Shown: positions 1 to 9,638, counted from the stretch's first letter. The stretch: 64,000 bases of DNA from Haladaptatus caseinilyticus (GCF_026248685.1 NZ_CP111037.1:310001-374000); one strand, 5' to 3'. Translations and numbers: made by a program. The notes: generated by a model not told the origin, from the letters alone.

Positions 1-2
1 TG

Positions 3-305
3 CTCGCGGAGGGCGGCATCCGAACCCGAGACGGGATCGATCGGCTACTCACGCATGGCGACTGTGACGCGGTCGGAATGGGACGCCCGTTTTACGCCGA
101 GCCGCGACTTCCGGCGCGAATTCTCGAAACGGATGTCGAAAACGACCGAGCAGCGCGCGTCATCTGCGAGAACTGTAACAACTGTACCGTCCCACAGGCA
201 ACCGGCGCTCACGGTGTGTGCCGAACACCGGATGTCCTCGAAAAACGAGGGACACTGCGGAAGGCAGGTGCCTACGGCCGGGGAGGCTCAGACAGCGAAC
301 GTTGA
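3..305 (+). CDS. NADH:flavin oxidoreductase (old yellow enzyme family), C-terminal fragment
   Basis: The gene is cut by the left edge of the window; the frame is open from base 3 to the TGA ending at 305. Visible are the end of an OYE-type TIM barrel (GGIRTRDGIDRLL, then DAVGMGRPFYAEPRL, the phosphate-binding end of the barrel) and a C-terminal tail with CENCNNC and a further Cys in GVCRTP. The Cys-rich tail resembles the one that binds Fe-S in 2,4-dienoyl-CoA reductase-like members, but here it closes the protein. The family reduces activated C=C bonds with FMN; the substrate is unknown. It lies 52 bases upstream of the helicase on the same strand. Confidence 0.8.
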   Translation, partial: LAEGGIRTRDGIDRLLTHGDCDAVGMGRPFYAEPRLPARILETDVENDRAARVICENCNNCTVPQATGAHGVCRTPDVLEKRGTLRKAGAYGRGGSDSER

Positions 306-357
306 CCACCCGATGGAGTCGTAACGGGTATTCCACGGGGGACCCAATCAGGGAGCA

Positions 358-2205
358 GTGACCGACGAGGATATCGAGATTTCGGACGTATTTGACGCCG
401 TCGAGGACATCGGTCGGCCGGTGCTCACCGCGGAGGAAGTCGCTCGGGTACTCGGCTGTTCCCACGAGGAAGCGAATCGTGCACTGGAACGGCTCGCGAA
501 CGAACAGGAAGTCTCCCGTCTCGACGTGGAGCGCGACCCAGTCGTCTGGTTTCCGACGGAGTGGGAACGATTGGCCGACCGTGAACGAATCGTCGTCTTT
601 CCGAAACGACGAGAAATCATCGCCGACCATCCCCGGCAGTTCACTCGGGCGCAACTCTCGCAGTTCGCGCACCTAACGGACACGACTCGTACCGGTGGGT
701 ACAGCTATCGGATCCGTCAAGAGGATATCTGGTCCGCGCCGTACGACTCGCTCGAGACACTGATGCGAACGGTCAGACAGGTCCTACCGGAACCGTCGCC
801 GGATTTGGAGGCGTTCGTCGAACAGCAGTGGAAACGCGCCAAGCAGTTCCGTCTATACACCCACGAGGACGACTACGTCGTTCTCGAAGCCGCGAGCGAT
901 GACCTCATGGGAAACGTTGCACGACAGAAATTGGACGATAGCCACTTGCGTGCGCCGCTTTCGGATAACGAGAGTTGGGTGGCGGCAGAAAAGGTCGCGG
1001 AGGTCAAACGAATCCTCTACGAGGCGGGGTATCCAGTACAGGACGAGCGGGAGTTGGAATCGGGCGACGAACTGGACATCGATTGCTCGCTCGATCTGCG
1101 CAAATACCAGCGTGCGTGGGTGGAGGAGTTCGTGGACCTCAAATCCGGCGTCCTCGTCGGTCCGCCAGGAAGTGGAAAAACGGTTGCCGCGATGGGCGTT
1201 CTCGAAGCGATTTCAGGCGAAACGTTGGTCCTGGTTCCGAGTAGGGAGCTCGCCGGACAGTGGCGCGAGGAACTGCTGACTCACACCAGCCTCGCTCCGG
1301 AACAGGTCGGCGAATATCATGGCGGTGAAAAGAACGTCCGCCCGGTGACGATTGCGACCTACCAGACCGCAGGAATGGACAGGCATCGCCAGTTGTTCGA
1401 TCAGCGACGCTGGGGTCTCATCGTATATGATGAATGCCAGCACATTCCAAGCCGGGTCTTCCGCCGAAGTGCGAACCTCCAGAGCAAACATCGGCTCGGA
1501 CTGTCTGCCACCCCCGTTCGAGAGGACGACAAGGAAAAGGACATCTTCACCCTGATCGGTCCACCGATCGGGACGGATTGGGACGCCCTGTTCGAAGCCG
1601 GGTTCGTCGCCGAACCGGAGGTAGAAATCAGGTACGTCAGTTGGGACGACGAAACGTATCACGGCGAGTACGCCGACGCCGACCAGCGCGGAAAGCGTCA
1701 GGTGGCCGCATCGAACCCCGCGAAAGTGGACGAAATCCGCTATCTATTGGCCGAACACCCCACCGCGAAAGCGTTGGTGTTTGTGGAGTATCTGGAACAA
1801 GGAGCCGACATCTCGGAGGCGCTCTCCGTCCCGTTCATTAGCGGGGAGATGCCCCATCCGGAACGCGAGCGCCACTTACAGGCGTTCCGTGATGGCCGCC
1901 TCGACACGCTCGTCATCTCCCGCGTCGGGGACGAAGGGATCGACCTGCCGGATGCCGAACTCGCGGTCGTCGCCTCCGGACTCGGCGGGTCACGGCGACA
2001 AGGTGCGCAGCGCGCCGGGAGGACCATGCGTCCGGCGGGGCGTGCCCGAATGTACGTGCTGGCGACCCGCGGAACGCGCGAGGAGGAGTTCGCTCGTCAA
2101 CAGTTGCGTCATCTCGCGTCGAAAGGAATCCGGATTCAAGAGACGGTCGCGAAGGAAACGCTCGCGGAAGGGAAGAATACGGAAGAAACGGTTTCGGAGG
2201 AGTAG
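358..2205 (+). CDS. XPB/Rad25-like superfamily 2 DNA helicase
   Basis: A 615-residue SF2 helicase starting at GTG 358. Walker A GPPGSGKT is at residues 268-275, the DExx box reads DECQ (358-361), and SATPVREDD follows, matching the RED motif typical of XPB. Motif VI appears as QGAQRAGRTMRP. The roughly 250-residue N-terminus starts with a winged-helix-like stretch (LTAEEVARVLGCSHEEANRALERL). Known XPB proteins unwind DNA in repair and, in eukaryotes, transcription; an archaeal partner nuclease (Bax1) is not seen next to it. DECQ instead of DEAH/DEVH is a sequence observation; its effect is unknown. Base use is like its neighbours. Confidence 0.9.
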   Translation: MTDEDIEISDVFDAVEDIGRPVLTAEEVARVLGCSHEEANRALERLANEQEVSRLDVERDPVVWFPTEWERLADRERIVVFPKRREIIADHPRQFTRAQLSQFAHLTDTTRTGGYSYRIRQEDIWSAPYDSLETLMRTVRQVLPEPSPDLEAFVEQQWKRAKQFRLYTHEDDYVVLEAASDDLMGNVARQKLDDSHLRAPLSDNESWVAAEKVAEVKRILYEAGYPVQDERELESGDELDIDCSLDLRKYQRAWVEEFVDLKSGVLVGPPGSGKTVAAMGVLEAISGETLVLVPSRELAGQWREELLTHTSLAPEQVGEYHGGEKNVRPVTIATYQTAGMDRHRQLFDQRRWGLIVYDECQHIPSRVFRRSANLQSKHRLGLSATPVREDDKEKDIFTLIGPPIGTDWDALFEAGFVAEPEVEIRYVSWDDETYHGEYADADQRGKRQVAASNPAKVDEIRYLLAEHPTAKALVFVEYLEQGADISEALSVPFISGEMPHPERERHLQAFRDGRLDTLVISRVGDEGIDLPDAELAVVASGLGGSRRQGAQRAGRTMRPAGRARMYVLATRGTREEEFARQQLRHLASKGIRIQETVAKETLAEGKNTEETVSEE

Positions 2206-2384
2206 TTCTCGGAACCGATTTCGTGGATGTCGAAGTGATGGGGTGTCGGGAGAGCACATAGCACACGGAGTCAGACACACCGCAACTGCGCAGCTGCAAA
2301 GGGAGCGAATTCAGTATACCTACGAGTGATAAGGGGGTAAAAGGTGGCAACAACTCATAACCGACTGAGAAGCGTGTGGGTGGT

Positions 2385-2867
2385 ATGTCTTCTGGGAGGA
2401 GATCCGCGATACCGCTCCGGATACTGGTCGTCACGGTCGTAATCGGTACCGTATTTTCGATGTCCGTAATGGCACACCCACCTGCAAACATACCGAATCA
2501 AGTCACACCGACCGCCGACATCGAGTACACCTGCAACAACGTGACCGTGTCGGTCGAACCGAAATGGGTCACGTACAGCCTCGTCGTCTACTATCGAGAC
2601 ACAGTAACGGGTGACGAAGGGAAAGCGTTGCTCGGGCCGATGAATGGAACCGTGGTCGAACCCTATGGCCCGGAGATCCTGTTTACGAGCGTGGAAGTGG
2701 TAGTCAACGGGAATACGATAGCGACCGATTACATATTGGCACGGTGTACGCCCGAAACGAGCGAGCGAATACGTTCGGAAAGGTTGGAAAGCGAAATCGA
2801 CCGTGAAGCGGTCGTATTCGCCGACGGCTCACGGAATCCCGTACCGGTCGCGATCGCGACAACGTGA
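2385..2867 (+). CDS. small exported protein of unknown function
   Basis: 160 residues from ATG 2385 (a GTG three codons earlier at 2376 is possible). A basic N-terminus (SSGRRSAIPLRI) is followed by one hydrophobic segment ending at MAHPP, which looks like a Sec signal peptide or anchor. The remainder is beta-rich, with N-glycosylation sequons and two Cys that could pair. I do not recognise the family. Its last 139 bases overlap antisense with the 3' end of the threonine synthase reading frame, so one of the two C-termini may be over-called. Confidence 0.55.
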   Translation: MSSGRRSAIPLRILVVTVVIGTVFSMSVMAHPPANIPNQVTPTADIEYTCNNVTVSVEPKWVTYSLVVYYRDTVTGDEGKALLGPMNGTVVEPYGPEILFTSVEVVVNGNTIATDYILARCTPETSERIRSERLESEIDREAVVFADGSRNPVPVAIATT

Positions 2868-3998
2868 TCGTCCGACGAAATCTCGTCCGACTCCGACAGG
2901 TGGCGAATTCCCGCCAACGTGGTCGCGGAAGCGGGTTCGACACAGATACCGGCGCGACGGGCGAACTGACGCTTGGCGTCGAGGATCGCATCGTCAGGGA
3001 CGGAGACCACCGCCCCACCCGCTTCACGAACGGCCGCGAGGACGCGGTTCCCACTGGGGGGTTCGGCGTTTGCGATGGAGTACGCGACCGTTTCGTCGCC
3101 CTCGACGGAACAGACTTCGTCCGCGTTAGCACGAAACGCCCGTGCGATAGGGTCACAGGCGGACGCCTGTACGAAGTACAGTCGCGGAAACGAGTCGAGC
3201 AGGCCCGCAACGCGGAGGTCTCGGAGTCCCTTCCAGATGGCACTCGCGTGGCCGCCGCTACTGACCGGCGCAACGATCGCATCGGGCGCGTCGCGGGATT
3301 CCGGAATATCGATACCGGCGAACGACGACCCCCCTGAGGGTTCGTCGTGAGGGGTCGCAAACGCTTCACAGATTTCGAGCGCCGTTGTCTTCTGGCCTGC
3401 CACTCGATAGGGGGTATCGGAGTTGACGAACCGAATGCCCGGTAGTTCCAGGCTATCATAATAAAGCCGACCGTATCGTCCTTTCACTTGTACGAGTTCA
3501 GGGCCATACTGCGCGATATGTCCGAGTCGTTCCGGCGGGATGTCGTCGGGGACGAGGACGAAGCAATCGACACCGACACTGGCCGACATCGCGGACATGC
3601 TCATCGCCATGTTTCCGTGTGAAACGGTTCCGATCCAGTTACCGTTCGCGTCGGTATTCGTACCCATTTCGAGGGCGGATGCGACGCCGACCGCACTGCC
3701 GCGGTCCTTGAACGTTCCCGTTGGATTCGCACTCTCGTCCTTGACCCAGAGCTTGCACCCTGCGTAGTCGTCAATCTTGTCGGTCCGGATGAGCGGCGTT
3801 CCCCCCCACCGCCGAACCGACACCCGCCAACTTGTCGGTTGGAAGCAAATCGGAGTACCGCCACATACCCGGGTCCGACGACCCTGACGACGGCCACGAA
3901 AAACCGTCCGCATCGGTTTTCAACCAGAGTGGTTCACCACACGCACAGCGCGCACCAGCGGTCGCTTCATTGCCACACCGATAACAGACGAGCGTCAT
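2729..3998 (-). pseudogene. thrC: threonine synthase, interrupted by a +1 frameshift
   Basis: PLP-dependent conversion of O-phosphohomoserine to threonine. The N-terminal part starts at ATG 3998 with a zinc-ribbon-like CYRCGNEA...CACG segment and runs to VGSAVGG; the rest lies in another frame from GGTPLIRTDKIDDYAG. The PLP lysine is in NPTGTFKDRG (codon 3707-3709), and glycine-rich SSGGHAS and ATGTGF follow. The switch lies at a run of seven C (3801-3807; G on the coding strand). Reading six G would restore AVGGTPLIRT without a gap, so this is either a recent mutation or a base-calling error. The start overlaps the stop of the upstream aldolase as ATGA. About 40 residues after GTGFRE are unlike the family and overlap the convergent gene. 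Confidence 0.85.
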
Positions 3999-4756
3999 CG
4001 AAGTACATCCTCGTAGCGTTGTTTCGCGCGCTCCGCGCCGTGGATGAGATAGTCCATATCGATACCGACGACCTGGAAGTCGAATCCCGTTTCCGCCCAC
4101 CGTTCAACGTCCTCCGGATCGAGTGCGATAGTTCCGACGGCAGTATCCGACTCACCGACTGCGTCCAAGACAGCGGAAATTTCGGTGTCGAGCGAATCCG
4201 TCTCGCCGAACTGACCCAGCGACGCCGAAAGGTCCGTCGGACCGACGAACAGTGCATCGACGCCATCCACGGCCGCGATAGATCCCACGTGTCCCACGCC
4301 CTTTGCCGATTCTATCTGCACCATCACGAGGAGTTCGTCGTTCGCACGTTCGAAGTAATCATCCAGCTCGAGTCCATACGCCGATGCCCGCGAACCGGCA
4401 ACGCCTCGAACCCCATCCGGAGGGTAGCGCGTCGCTTCGACCACCGAACGGGCTTGTTCTGCCGTCTCTATCATAGGAGCGATTACACCGGAAACACCGG
4501 TGTCGAGGGCCCGCTTGATTCGGGTCGGATCGTCGTCGGGCAAGCGGACGATCGATTTCGTCTCGCCGTTCGCCGCATCCACGGCGCGGACGAGGTTTTC
4601 GACGGTCGAAATCGACATCGAGGAGTGTTCTGCATCGATGACGACGAAGTCGAAGCCGAGTTCACCGCTTATCTCGGCGACTGCCGGATGTCCGATCGTA
4701 ACCCACGTTCCGACGACGGGATCACCCGCATGCACCGCGCGTCTGAGTTCGGTCAT
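3995..4756 (-). CDS. HpcH/HpaI family aldolase
   Basis: 253 residues with the class II pyruvate aldolase fold of 2,4-dihydroxyhept-2-enedioate/4-hydroxy-2-oxovalerate-type enzymes and 2-keto-3-deoxy-rhamnonate aldolases. Visible are the catalytic His in DAEHSS (H44), Arg71 in IVRLP, and the metal ligands Glu149 (VQIESAKG) and Asp175 (VGPTDLSASLG). The length is normal for the family. These enzymes reversibly cleave 2-keto-3-deoxy acids to pyruvate and an aldehyde; the substrate cannot be read from the sequence. The stop overlaps the threonine synthase start by four bases (ATGA), so the two are probably co-translated. Confidence 0.9.
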   Translation of the reverse strand: MTELRRAVHAGDPVVGTWVTIGHPAVAEISGELGFDFVVIDAEHSSMSISTVENLVRAVDAANGETKSIVRLPDDDPTRIKRALDTGVSGVIAPMIETAEQARSVVEATRYPPDGVRGVAGSRASAYGLELDDYFERANDELLVMVQIESAKGVGHVGSIAAVDGVDALFVGPTDLSASLGQFGETDSLDTEISAVLDAVGESDTAVGTIALDPEDVERWAETGFDFQVVGIDMDYLIHGAERAKQRYEDVLR

Positions 4757-4848
4757 ACGTCTTCCGACGTTCGGAGGGGAAAAATAGCTGTGCAGTGTGT
4801 CAACTTTCGTCCAGTCATTTTAAGAGAATAATCGTTGCTTCGCTCCGG

Positions 4849-5130
4849 TCAGTCCGCTCCTGTTACACTGTAAATGACGAATAGGTAGCCGACAGTCGAA
4901 ACGCCGTAGTTCACCGTCAAAAGTACACGGCTGTTTTGGAAGTCGTACAGGAACGCGCTGACCGTCGTTGCGATAGCGGCCGCGACGAGTATCGAAAAGC
5001 CGATACAGAGGACGAGCATGGACCGACGATTGGTCTGCAGATACGCTCGCATCGCTAGCCCCACCATGGTAAGGCCCGTCATCGCGAGGACGGCACTGAG
5101 TATGATATAGGTGATTTCGATAGGTTGCAT
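4849..5130 (-). CDS. small three-helix membrane protein
   Basis: 93 residues starting at ATG 5130. Three hydrophobic segments at about residues 7-28, 38-60 and 67-88 are joined by short loops, with Arg-rich turns inside (LQTNRRS). It resembles the short haloarchaeal DUF7521-type membrane proteins that often sit beside HTH genes, but I cannot confirm membership by eye and no function is known. On the coding strand an AT-rich TTTTAAAT lies about 50 bases upstream and could be the TATA element. Confidence 0.7.
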   Translation of the reverse strand: MQPIEITYIILSAVLAMTGLTMVGLAMRAYLQTNRRSMLVLCIGFSILVAAAIATTVSAFLYDFQNSRVLLTVNYGVSTVGYLFVIYSVTGAD

Positions 5131-5305
5131 GTGGTGAGTCCCCCTTTGTGCTCGTCACCTACAATTCAGGCTATCGATTTAAAATTATTCAATACATATA
5201 GTTAGTAATTGGACAAGATATGAGTCCAACAGTTAGATACGGGGATTGTATCGACGGGCAGGCGAAAAACATGGCGATCGGATGAAAAGCGTCAGGCGAT
5301 GGAGT

Positions 5306-8272
5306 TTACGAACGATGGAGCGCCGCCGCGACCTTCTCGATCGGGTGTGGCGGACGCGTTCCGCGACCTTCGAACTGAGTTCGACAGGACGCGCCGGGAG
5401 CGACGACGGTTTCGGCGTCGCTCTCGTCCACTTGTTCGAACAGGATTCGCCCGATGGCCTGTGAGAGGTCGTACTGGTCGGTGCGGTAGCCGAAGCTGCC
5501 CGCCATGCCACAACACCCGCTGTCCAGCGGGTCGACCTCGTAGCCCGCCCGCCTGAGGACGCCGACGGCGTGGTGATCCGTACGAACGGCCTTTTGATTA
5601 CAGTGGCCGTGATAGGCGAGCGATTCATCGACGGCACCGAACTCGATGTCATCGTCCAATCGGTTGCGGTCGATGAACTCACAGACGCTGAAGGTGTTCG
5701 ACGCGACCGTTTCGACGGCCGAATCGGAGAGCAAATCACGGTATTCGTCCTGGAACATTACCGCATCGGACGGTTCCACGAAGACGACCGACCAACCATC
5801 ATCGACGCGATTTTCGAGGAGCGAAACGTTCGTTTGCGCCTTTTCGCGCGCATCGTCCAAGAAGCCTTCCGAATAGGCGGCACGGCCGGTCGCCGAAAGG
5901 TCGTCCGGAACCTGCACATGAACGCCCGCGGCTTCGAGCACCCGAACGGCGGCTTTTCCTGGTTCCGGATAGCTGTAGTTCGTGAACGTGTCCGGAACGA
6001 AGAGGACGCGCTCGCTGGCGATATCGGGTGGGATTTGGGCCCCACGAGATTCGAACCATTCGGTGAACGTCTCGCTAGCGAATCGCGGCAGGTCGCGTTC
6101 GGGTGCGATTCCGAGCGTTTTTTCCGCGAAGAATCCCGTTCCTGGCAGTTTCGTGACCCAGTTCGAAATGGGTGCAAGTGCGCTTCCGAGGGCCGAAACG
6201 CGCTCCGCCTCGGCGAAAAACCGGTCGCGGAGACTCGCGCCCTGTTTTTGATGACGGGCGTGTTTTACCTCGGCTTTCAGTTTTGCGAGGTCCACCCCGG
6301 TCGGACAATCGCGAGCACACCCCTTACACCCGAGACAGAGATCCAACACCTCACGTTGGAACTGGTCGGTGTGCAGTTCATCGGCCGGGAGTTCACCGCT
6401 GATTGCGGCCCGGAGAAGGTTTGCCCGTCCTCGTGTCGTCGTCATCTCGTCTTTCATGCCGCGGTAGGACGGACACATCGTCTCGCTCCCGGTTTGCCGA
6501 CAAGTCCCACAACCGTTACATAGTTCGACGAGGTGTGAGAAGCCTCCCTCATCGGAAAAATCCTGAACCGTTCGTAGTTCTAGCGATGAGTATTCGGGAC
6601 CGTATCTGAGATGTTCGCGCATATCCGCTTCGTCGTCGCGAAAGACGACCTTTCCGGGGTTCAGTCGCCAATCCGGGTCGAATGCGGTTTTGAGGTCCTT
6701 GAACGCGTTCCAGAGTTGCGGGCCGTACAGTTTCGGGTTGAACTCCGTTCTGGCCAGGCCGTCACCGTGTTCGCCGGAGAACGACCCATGATGGGAGAGG
6801 ACGAGCGACGTTACGTCCTCGGCGATGGAATGCATCGTCTCGATGCCATCGGCGTCTTTCAAGTTCAGAATCGGTCGGATATGGAGGGTACCGCTTCCGG
6901 CGTGTGCGAAGTAGGCCGCAGTGGTATCGTGGTCGTCCAGAATCGCCATGAACTCCCGAACGTACTCGGCCAACTCTTCGGGGGGAACCGAGGCATCTTC
7001 GATGAAGGGGTACGGTTTCGGGTCACCCTCCATACTCATCAAAAGCGGAATCGCCGCTTTCCGGAGTTTCCAGAGGCGCGCCTGGTCGTCGTCCGAATAG
7101 GCCTCCAGCACGTCGAAGGCGTCGCCAGCGTGGACAAAGTGAGCGTTCGTCTCCGCGATGGCGTCCTCGAAATCCGAGTGGAGTTCGGAATCGAACTCCA
7201 ACATTAGACCCGCCTCCGCGTTCTCCGGAATCGGGTCGGCGTACTCGGCAAATTCGGTCGATTCACGGGCCAGGCGGAACACCTCGTCGTCCATCAGTTC
7301 GACGGCGCTCGCGTCGAATTCGAGTGCGTCGGGCACTGCGGAGAGCGCGGAAACGAGGTCGTCGTAGCAGTAGAGCGCGAGCGCGGTGTCTTTGGGGCGT
7401 GATACCAAATCGAGCGTCGCGCCGACGACGACCCCCAAGGTCCCTTCAGCTCCGACGAACAGTTTCGAGAGGTTCATGTACGTCTCACCGTCTCGCTCGT
7501 AAACGACCTTGTGGAGGTTGTACCCGCTGACGGAACGCTTGAGTGTGGGATAGCGCGATTCGATTTCGTCGTCGTTTTCGGCGACCAGTTTCCGGACGGT
7601 TCGATACAGTTCCGCCTCCCGGTCGTCCTTATCGACGATTGTGTCCCATTCGTCGCCGTCAACTTCGATTTCGCGGGTGTGAATCAACGACCCGTCGGCG
7701 AGCACGACGTCCAGTTCCGCGGTGTATTCGTCCGTGATACCATACCGAACCGAGTGCGCGCCGGTCGAGTTGTTTCCGATACCGCCACCAATGGTTGCGC
7801 GGTTCGAGGACGCGGGGTCGGGCGCAAATTTTAATCCCCATCGAGAGAGATGGTCGTCCAAATCGTCCTGTACGACGCCGGGTTCCACGATTGCCTGTCG
7901 GGATTCGGTATCCACGTCGAGTATGTCGTCCATGTGGCGAGAGAAGTCGAGGATGATACAGTCCGTGCCGACCGTTTGTCCGGCGAGCGATGATCCAGCA
8001 CCACGCGGAAGAACTGGCGCGTCGTGTGTTTGTGCGATGCGAATCGCTGCCTGTACGTCTTCGATGCCTGTCGGAAAAACCACACCTGCAGGAAGCGCTT
8101 GGTAAATACTCCCGTCGGTGGCGTACAGCAGTTGTGTGTACTTGTCGAACCGAACTTCGCCGTCGATGGTGGAACGAAGGTCGGAGGCGAGTTCGGGGTG
8201 AACTTCCTGTGGTTCGTGACCGAGTGACTCGCGGTACGTTTCGAAGTCGGGAGTTTCGTCCCGTGTTTCCAT
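5306..8272 (-). CDS. FAD-linked oxidase / Fe-S fusion protein (D-lactate dehydrogenase or glycolate oxidase type)
   Basis: 988 residues from ATG 8272. The long open frame upstream of this ATG lacks family similarity, so the ATG is preferred. The N-terminal half is a VAO-type FAD domain (VLPRGAGSSLAGQ, then AIVEPGVV and GAEGTLGV). Two 4Fe-4S motifs follow: C585-x2-C588-x2-C591-x8-C600-P and C646-x2-C649-x2-C652-x3-C656-P. The end carries a CCG-type heterodisulfide-reductase-like domain (HGHCNQKAV, DSGCCGMAGSFGY). This order matches D-lactate dehydrogenases and GlpC-fused glycolate oxidases, which pass electrons from a 2-hydroxy acid to quinone at the membrane. A minus-strand AT-rich box (about 8346-8362) lies upstream. 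No lactate permease is adjacent. Confidence 0.9.
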   Translation of the reverse strand: METRDETPDFETYRESLGHEPQEVHPELASDLRSTIDGEVRFDKYTQLLYATDGSIYQALPAGVVFPTGIEDVQAAIRIAQTHDAPVLPRGAGSSLAGQTVGTDCIILDFSRHMDDILDVDTESRQAIVEPGVVQDDLDDHLSRWGLKFAPDPASSNRATIGGGIGNNSTGAHSVRYGITDEYTAELDVVLADGSLIHTREIEVDGDEWDTIVDKDDREAELYRTVRKLVAENDDEIESRYPTLKRSVSGYNLHKVVYERDGETYMNLSKLFVGAEGTLGVVVGATLDLVSRPKDTALALYCYDDLVSALSAVPDALEFDASAVELMDDEVFRLARESTEFAEYADPIPENAEAGLMLEFDSELHSDFEDAIAETNAHFVHAGDAFDVLEAYSDDDQARLWKLRKAAIPLLMSMEGDPKPYPFIEDASVPPEELAEYVREFMAILDDHDTTAAYFAHAGSGTLHIRPILNLKDADGIETMHSIAEDVTSLVLSHHGSFSGEHGDGLARTEFNPKLYGPQLWNAFKDLKTAFDPDWRLNPGKVVFRDDEADMREHLRYGPEYSSLELRTVQDFSDEGGFSHLVELCNGCGTCRQTGSETMCPSYRGMKDEMTTTRGRANLLRAAISGELPADELHTDQFQREVLDLCLGCKGCARDCPTGVDLAKLKAEVKHARHQKQGASLRDRFFAEAERVSALGSALAPISNWVTKLPGTGFFAEKTLGIAPERDLPRFASETFTEWFESRGAQIPPDIASERVLFVPDTFTNYSYPEPGKAAVRVLEAAGVHVQVPDDLSATGRAAYSEGFLDDAREKAQTNVSLLENRVDDGWSVVFVEPSDAVMFQDEYRDLLSDSAVETVASNTFSVCEFIDRNRLDDDIEFGAVDESLAYHGHCNQKAVRTDHHAVGVLRRAGYEVDPLDSGCCGMAGSFGYRTDQYDLSQAIGRILFEQVDESDAETVVAPGASCRTQFEGRGTRPPHPIEKVAAALHRS

Positions 8273-8644
8273 GTTAGAGAAAAGCAGACAGACGGACATA
8301 AATCCGATGCAGATTTGTAGGAATAAATTCGTTAGAAGAGAGACACATAAATTATTATATATGAATCGGTCAATCCGCGGCGTTGTCTGACATGAGAAGT
8401 CCGATACCATGCAGTCACTGGACGACGCAGTCCTAATTTCGCGGGGGTCACGCACGAGACGTGACGGGTGGGAAACTATCTTCGTAGTTTGGATAAAGAC
8501 GAATATAGTCAAATAATCTACAATCCAGGACGGTAGTAAGGGAATAGAATGCATGAGTTCAAATCGCAAGCAAGCGACAAGGCGAGCTCGATTTGGCCAT
8601 CACTCTTTTGTCTGTTGCATGAATCTGTAGTATTAGGGAGAACC
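8273..8644. other. 372-base intergenic region with divergent promoters
   Basis: This separates the reverse FAD/Fe-S gene from the forward PadR gene. The AT-rich TAAATTATTATATATGAA around 8347-8364 could give a TATA box for the reverse gene with a leader of about 60 bases. A second AT-rich stretch at 8490-8525 may serve the forward gene. A TTCAAATC at about 8554-8561 recalls a tRNA T-loop but has no pairing stem. No gene is supported here. Confidence 0.6.
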
Positions 8645-8944
8645 ATGCACGACCTGACTGGTTTCCAGCGAGACTTGCTGTACGTCATCGCTGGACTAGA
8701 CGAACCCCACGGCCTCGCCATCAAAGAAGAACTCGAAGCTTACTACGAGAAAGAGATCCATCATGGGCGACTGTACCCCAATCTCGACTCACTCGTGGAT
8801 AAAGGGCTGGTCGAGAAGGGGCAGCGAGACCGTCGGACTAACTACTACACGCTTACCCGACGCGGGGCACGCGAGATAGAGGCACGCCGAGAGTGGGAAG
8901 AGCAGTACGTCGGCGAGGACCTCGCGCAGACCCAAACCGTCTAA
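8645..8944 (+). CDS. PadR-family transcriptional regulator, RosR-like
   Basis: 99 residues from ATG 8645. The in-frame upstream extension to 8549 has no family similarity. The sequence is a compact winged helix: LTGFQRDLLYVIAGL, recognition region HHGRLYPNLDSLVDKGLVEKG, wing RRTNYYTLTRRG. It closely resembles, from memory, the haloarchaeal PadR-like regulator RosR, which controls the oxidative-stress response in Halobacterium salinarum; orthology would need alignment. The stop shares four bases with the stop of the convergent regulator at 8941. Confidence 0.85.
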   Translation: MHDLTGFQRDLLYVIAGLDEPHGLAIKEELEAYYEKEIHHGRLYPNLDSLVDKGLVEKGQRDRRTNYYTLTRRGAREIEARREWEEQYVGEDLAQTQTV

Positions 8945-9588
8945 GGAGACAACGCAGTCCCAAGAACCGCGGCGTCGAGTGCTTTGACGTGTCCGAGCAC
9001 CGGACTCGCCTCGTGGATTACGTAGCTATCGCCGGATTCCTCGAGGACGCCGAGATTTGTAAGCCGATCGACGTGCATCCACATCGATTTTCTGGATTCA
9101 CCGACGAGTTCGTGAAGCGTGTCTTGTGTGAGTTCGTCGTTCGAGTCGGTCGAGAGAAGCGCATCTAACATCAACCGAACTACCTCCGGACTGGCAATGT
9201 CGCGGAAGCCATCTTCGGCACCGTGTTCGTCGGCAGTGACGCGCAGTCGCTCGGCCGTCTGTGCGACAACGCTCTGGTTGTTTGGACGATACGCCCCGTC
9301 TACTTCCCGAAAGACAGCGAGTTCGACGAGGTCATCCAACCGTCGCTCGACATGGTCTGTACTCTGGTCGAGTTCGTGCGCGAGTTCGTCAGCCTTCCAC
9401 TCGCCACCTGTTGCGGCAGCGAGGCGAACGAGTTCGCGGGTGGCGTCGTCGCGCGTCAAAAAGAGCCAGCCGGAAGGGTAAGCCAGTCTTGCCGCTCGAA
9501 TTCCTTCTTCGTCTGCGAGCGCCCACATCTCGTCTTCGTTGTGGGCAGTGCGGAGTGTCCAATCGCGGGCATCTGCGTGGAGCGCCAT
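8941..9588 (-). CDS. haloarchaeal winged-helix regulator
   Basis: 215 residues from ATG 9588. Two helix-turn-helix-like stretches are visible: WKADELAHELDQSTDHVERRLDDLVELAVFREVDGAYR (about residues 63-102) and LTQDTLHELVGESRKSMWMHVDRLTNLGVLEESGDSY (about 152-190). There is no sensor or membrane segment. A TATTTAATA box at 9612-9620 is about 27 bases upstream, fitting a leaderless transcript from this ATG. The targets are unknown; the divergent neighbours do not suggest a pathway. Confidence 0.75.
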   Translation of the reverse strand: MALHADARDWTLRTAHNEDEMWALADEEGIRAARLAYPSGWLFLTRDDATRELVRLAAATGGEWKADELAHELDQSTDHVERRLDDLVELAVFREVDGAYRPNNQSVVAQTAERLRVTADEHGAEDGFRDIASPEVVRLMLDALLSTDSNDELTQDTLHELVGESRKSMWMHVDRLTNLGVLEESGDSYVIHEASPVLGHVKALDAAVLGTALSP

Positions 9589-9638
9589 TAGTTTGCATCT
9601 GTGCGTAATGGTATTTAATACTGTACCCTGGTTTTCTA

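Noticed and set aside
3801-3807. Programmed frameshift in thrC
   Set aside because: The homopolymer could slip, but no other frameshift signal was seen and two other genes show similar extra-G lesions, pointing to mutation or read error.
3839-4831. Long forward open frame of 330 codons opposite the aldolase and thrC
   Set aside because: It is an antisense shadow: Arg/His-rich, no domain, and entirely opposite well-supported genes.
8549-8575. tRNA T-loop-like TTCAAATC in the FAD/PadR intergenic region
   Set aside because: The five bases before the loop do not pair with the five after it, and no acceptor or anticodon stem could be drawn.
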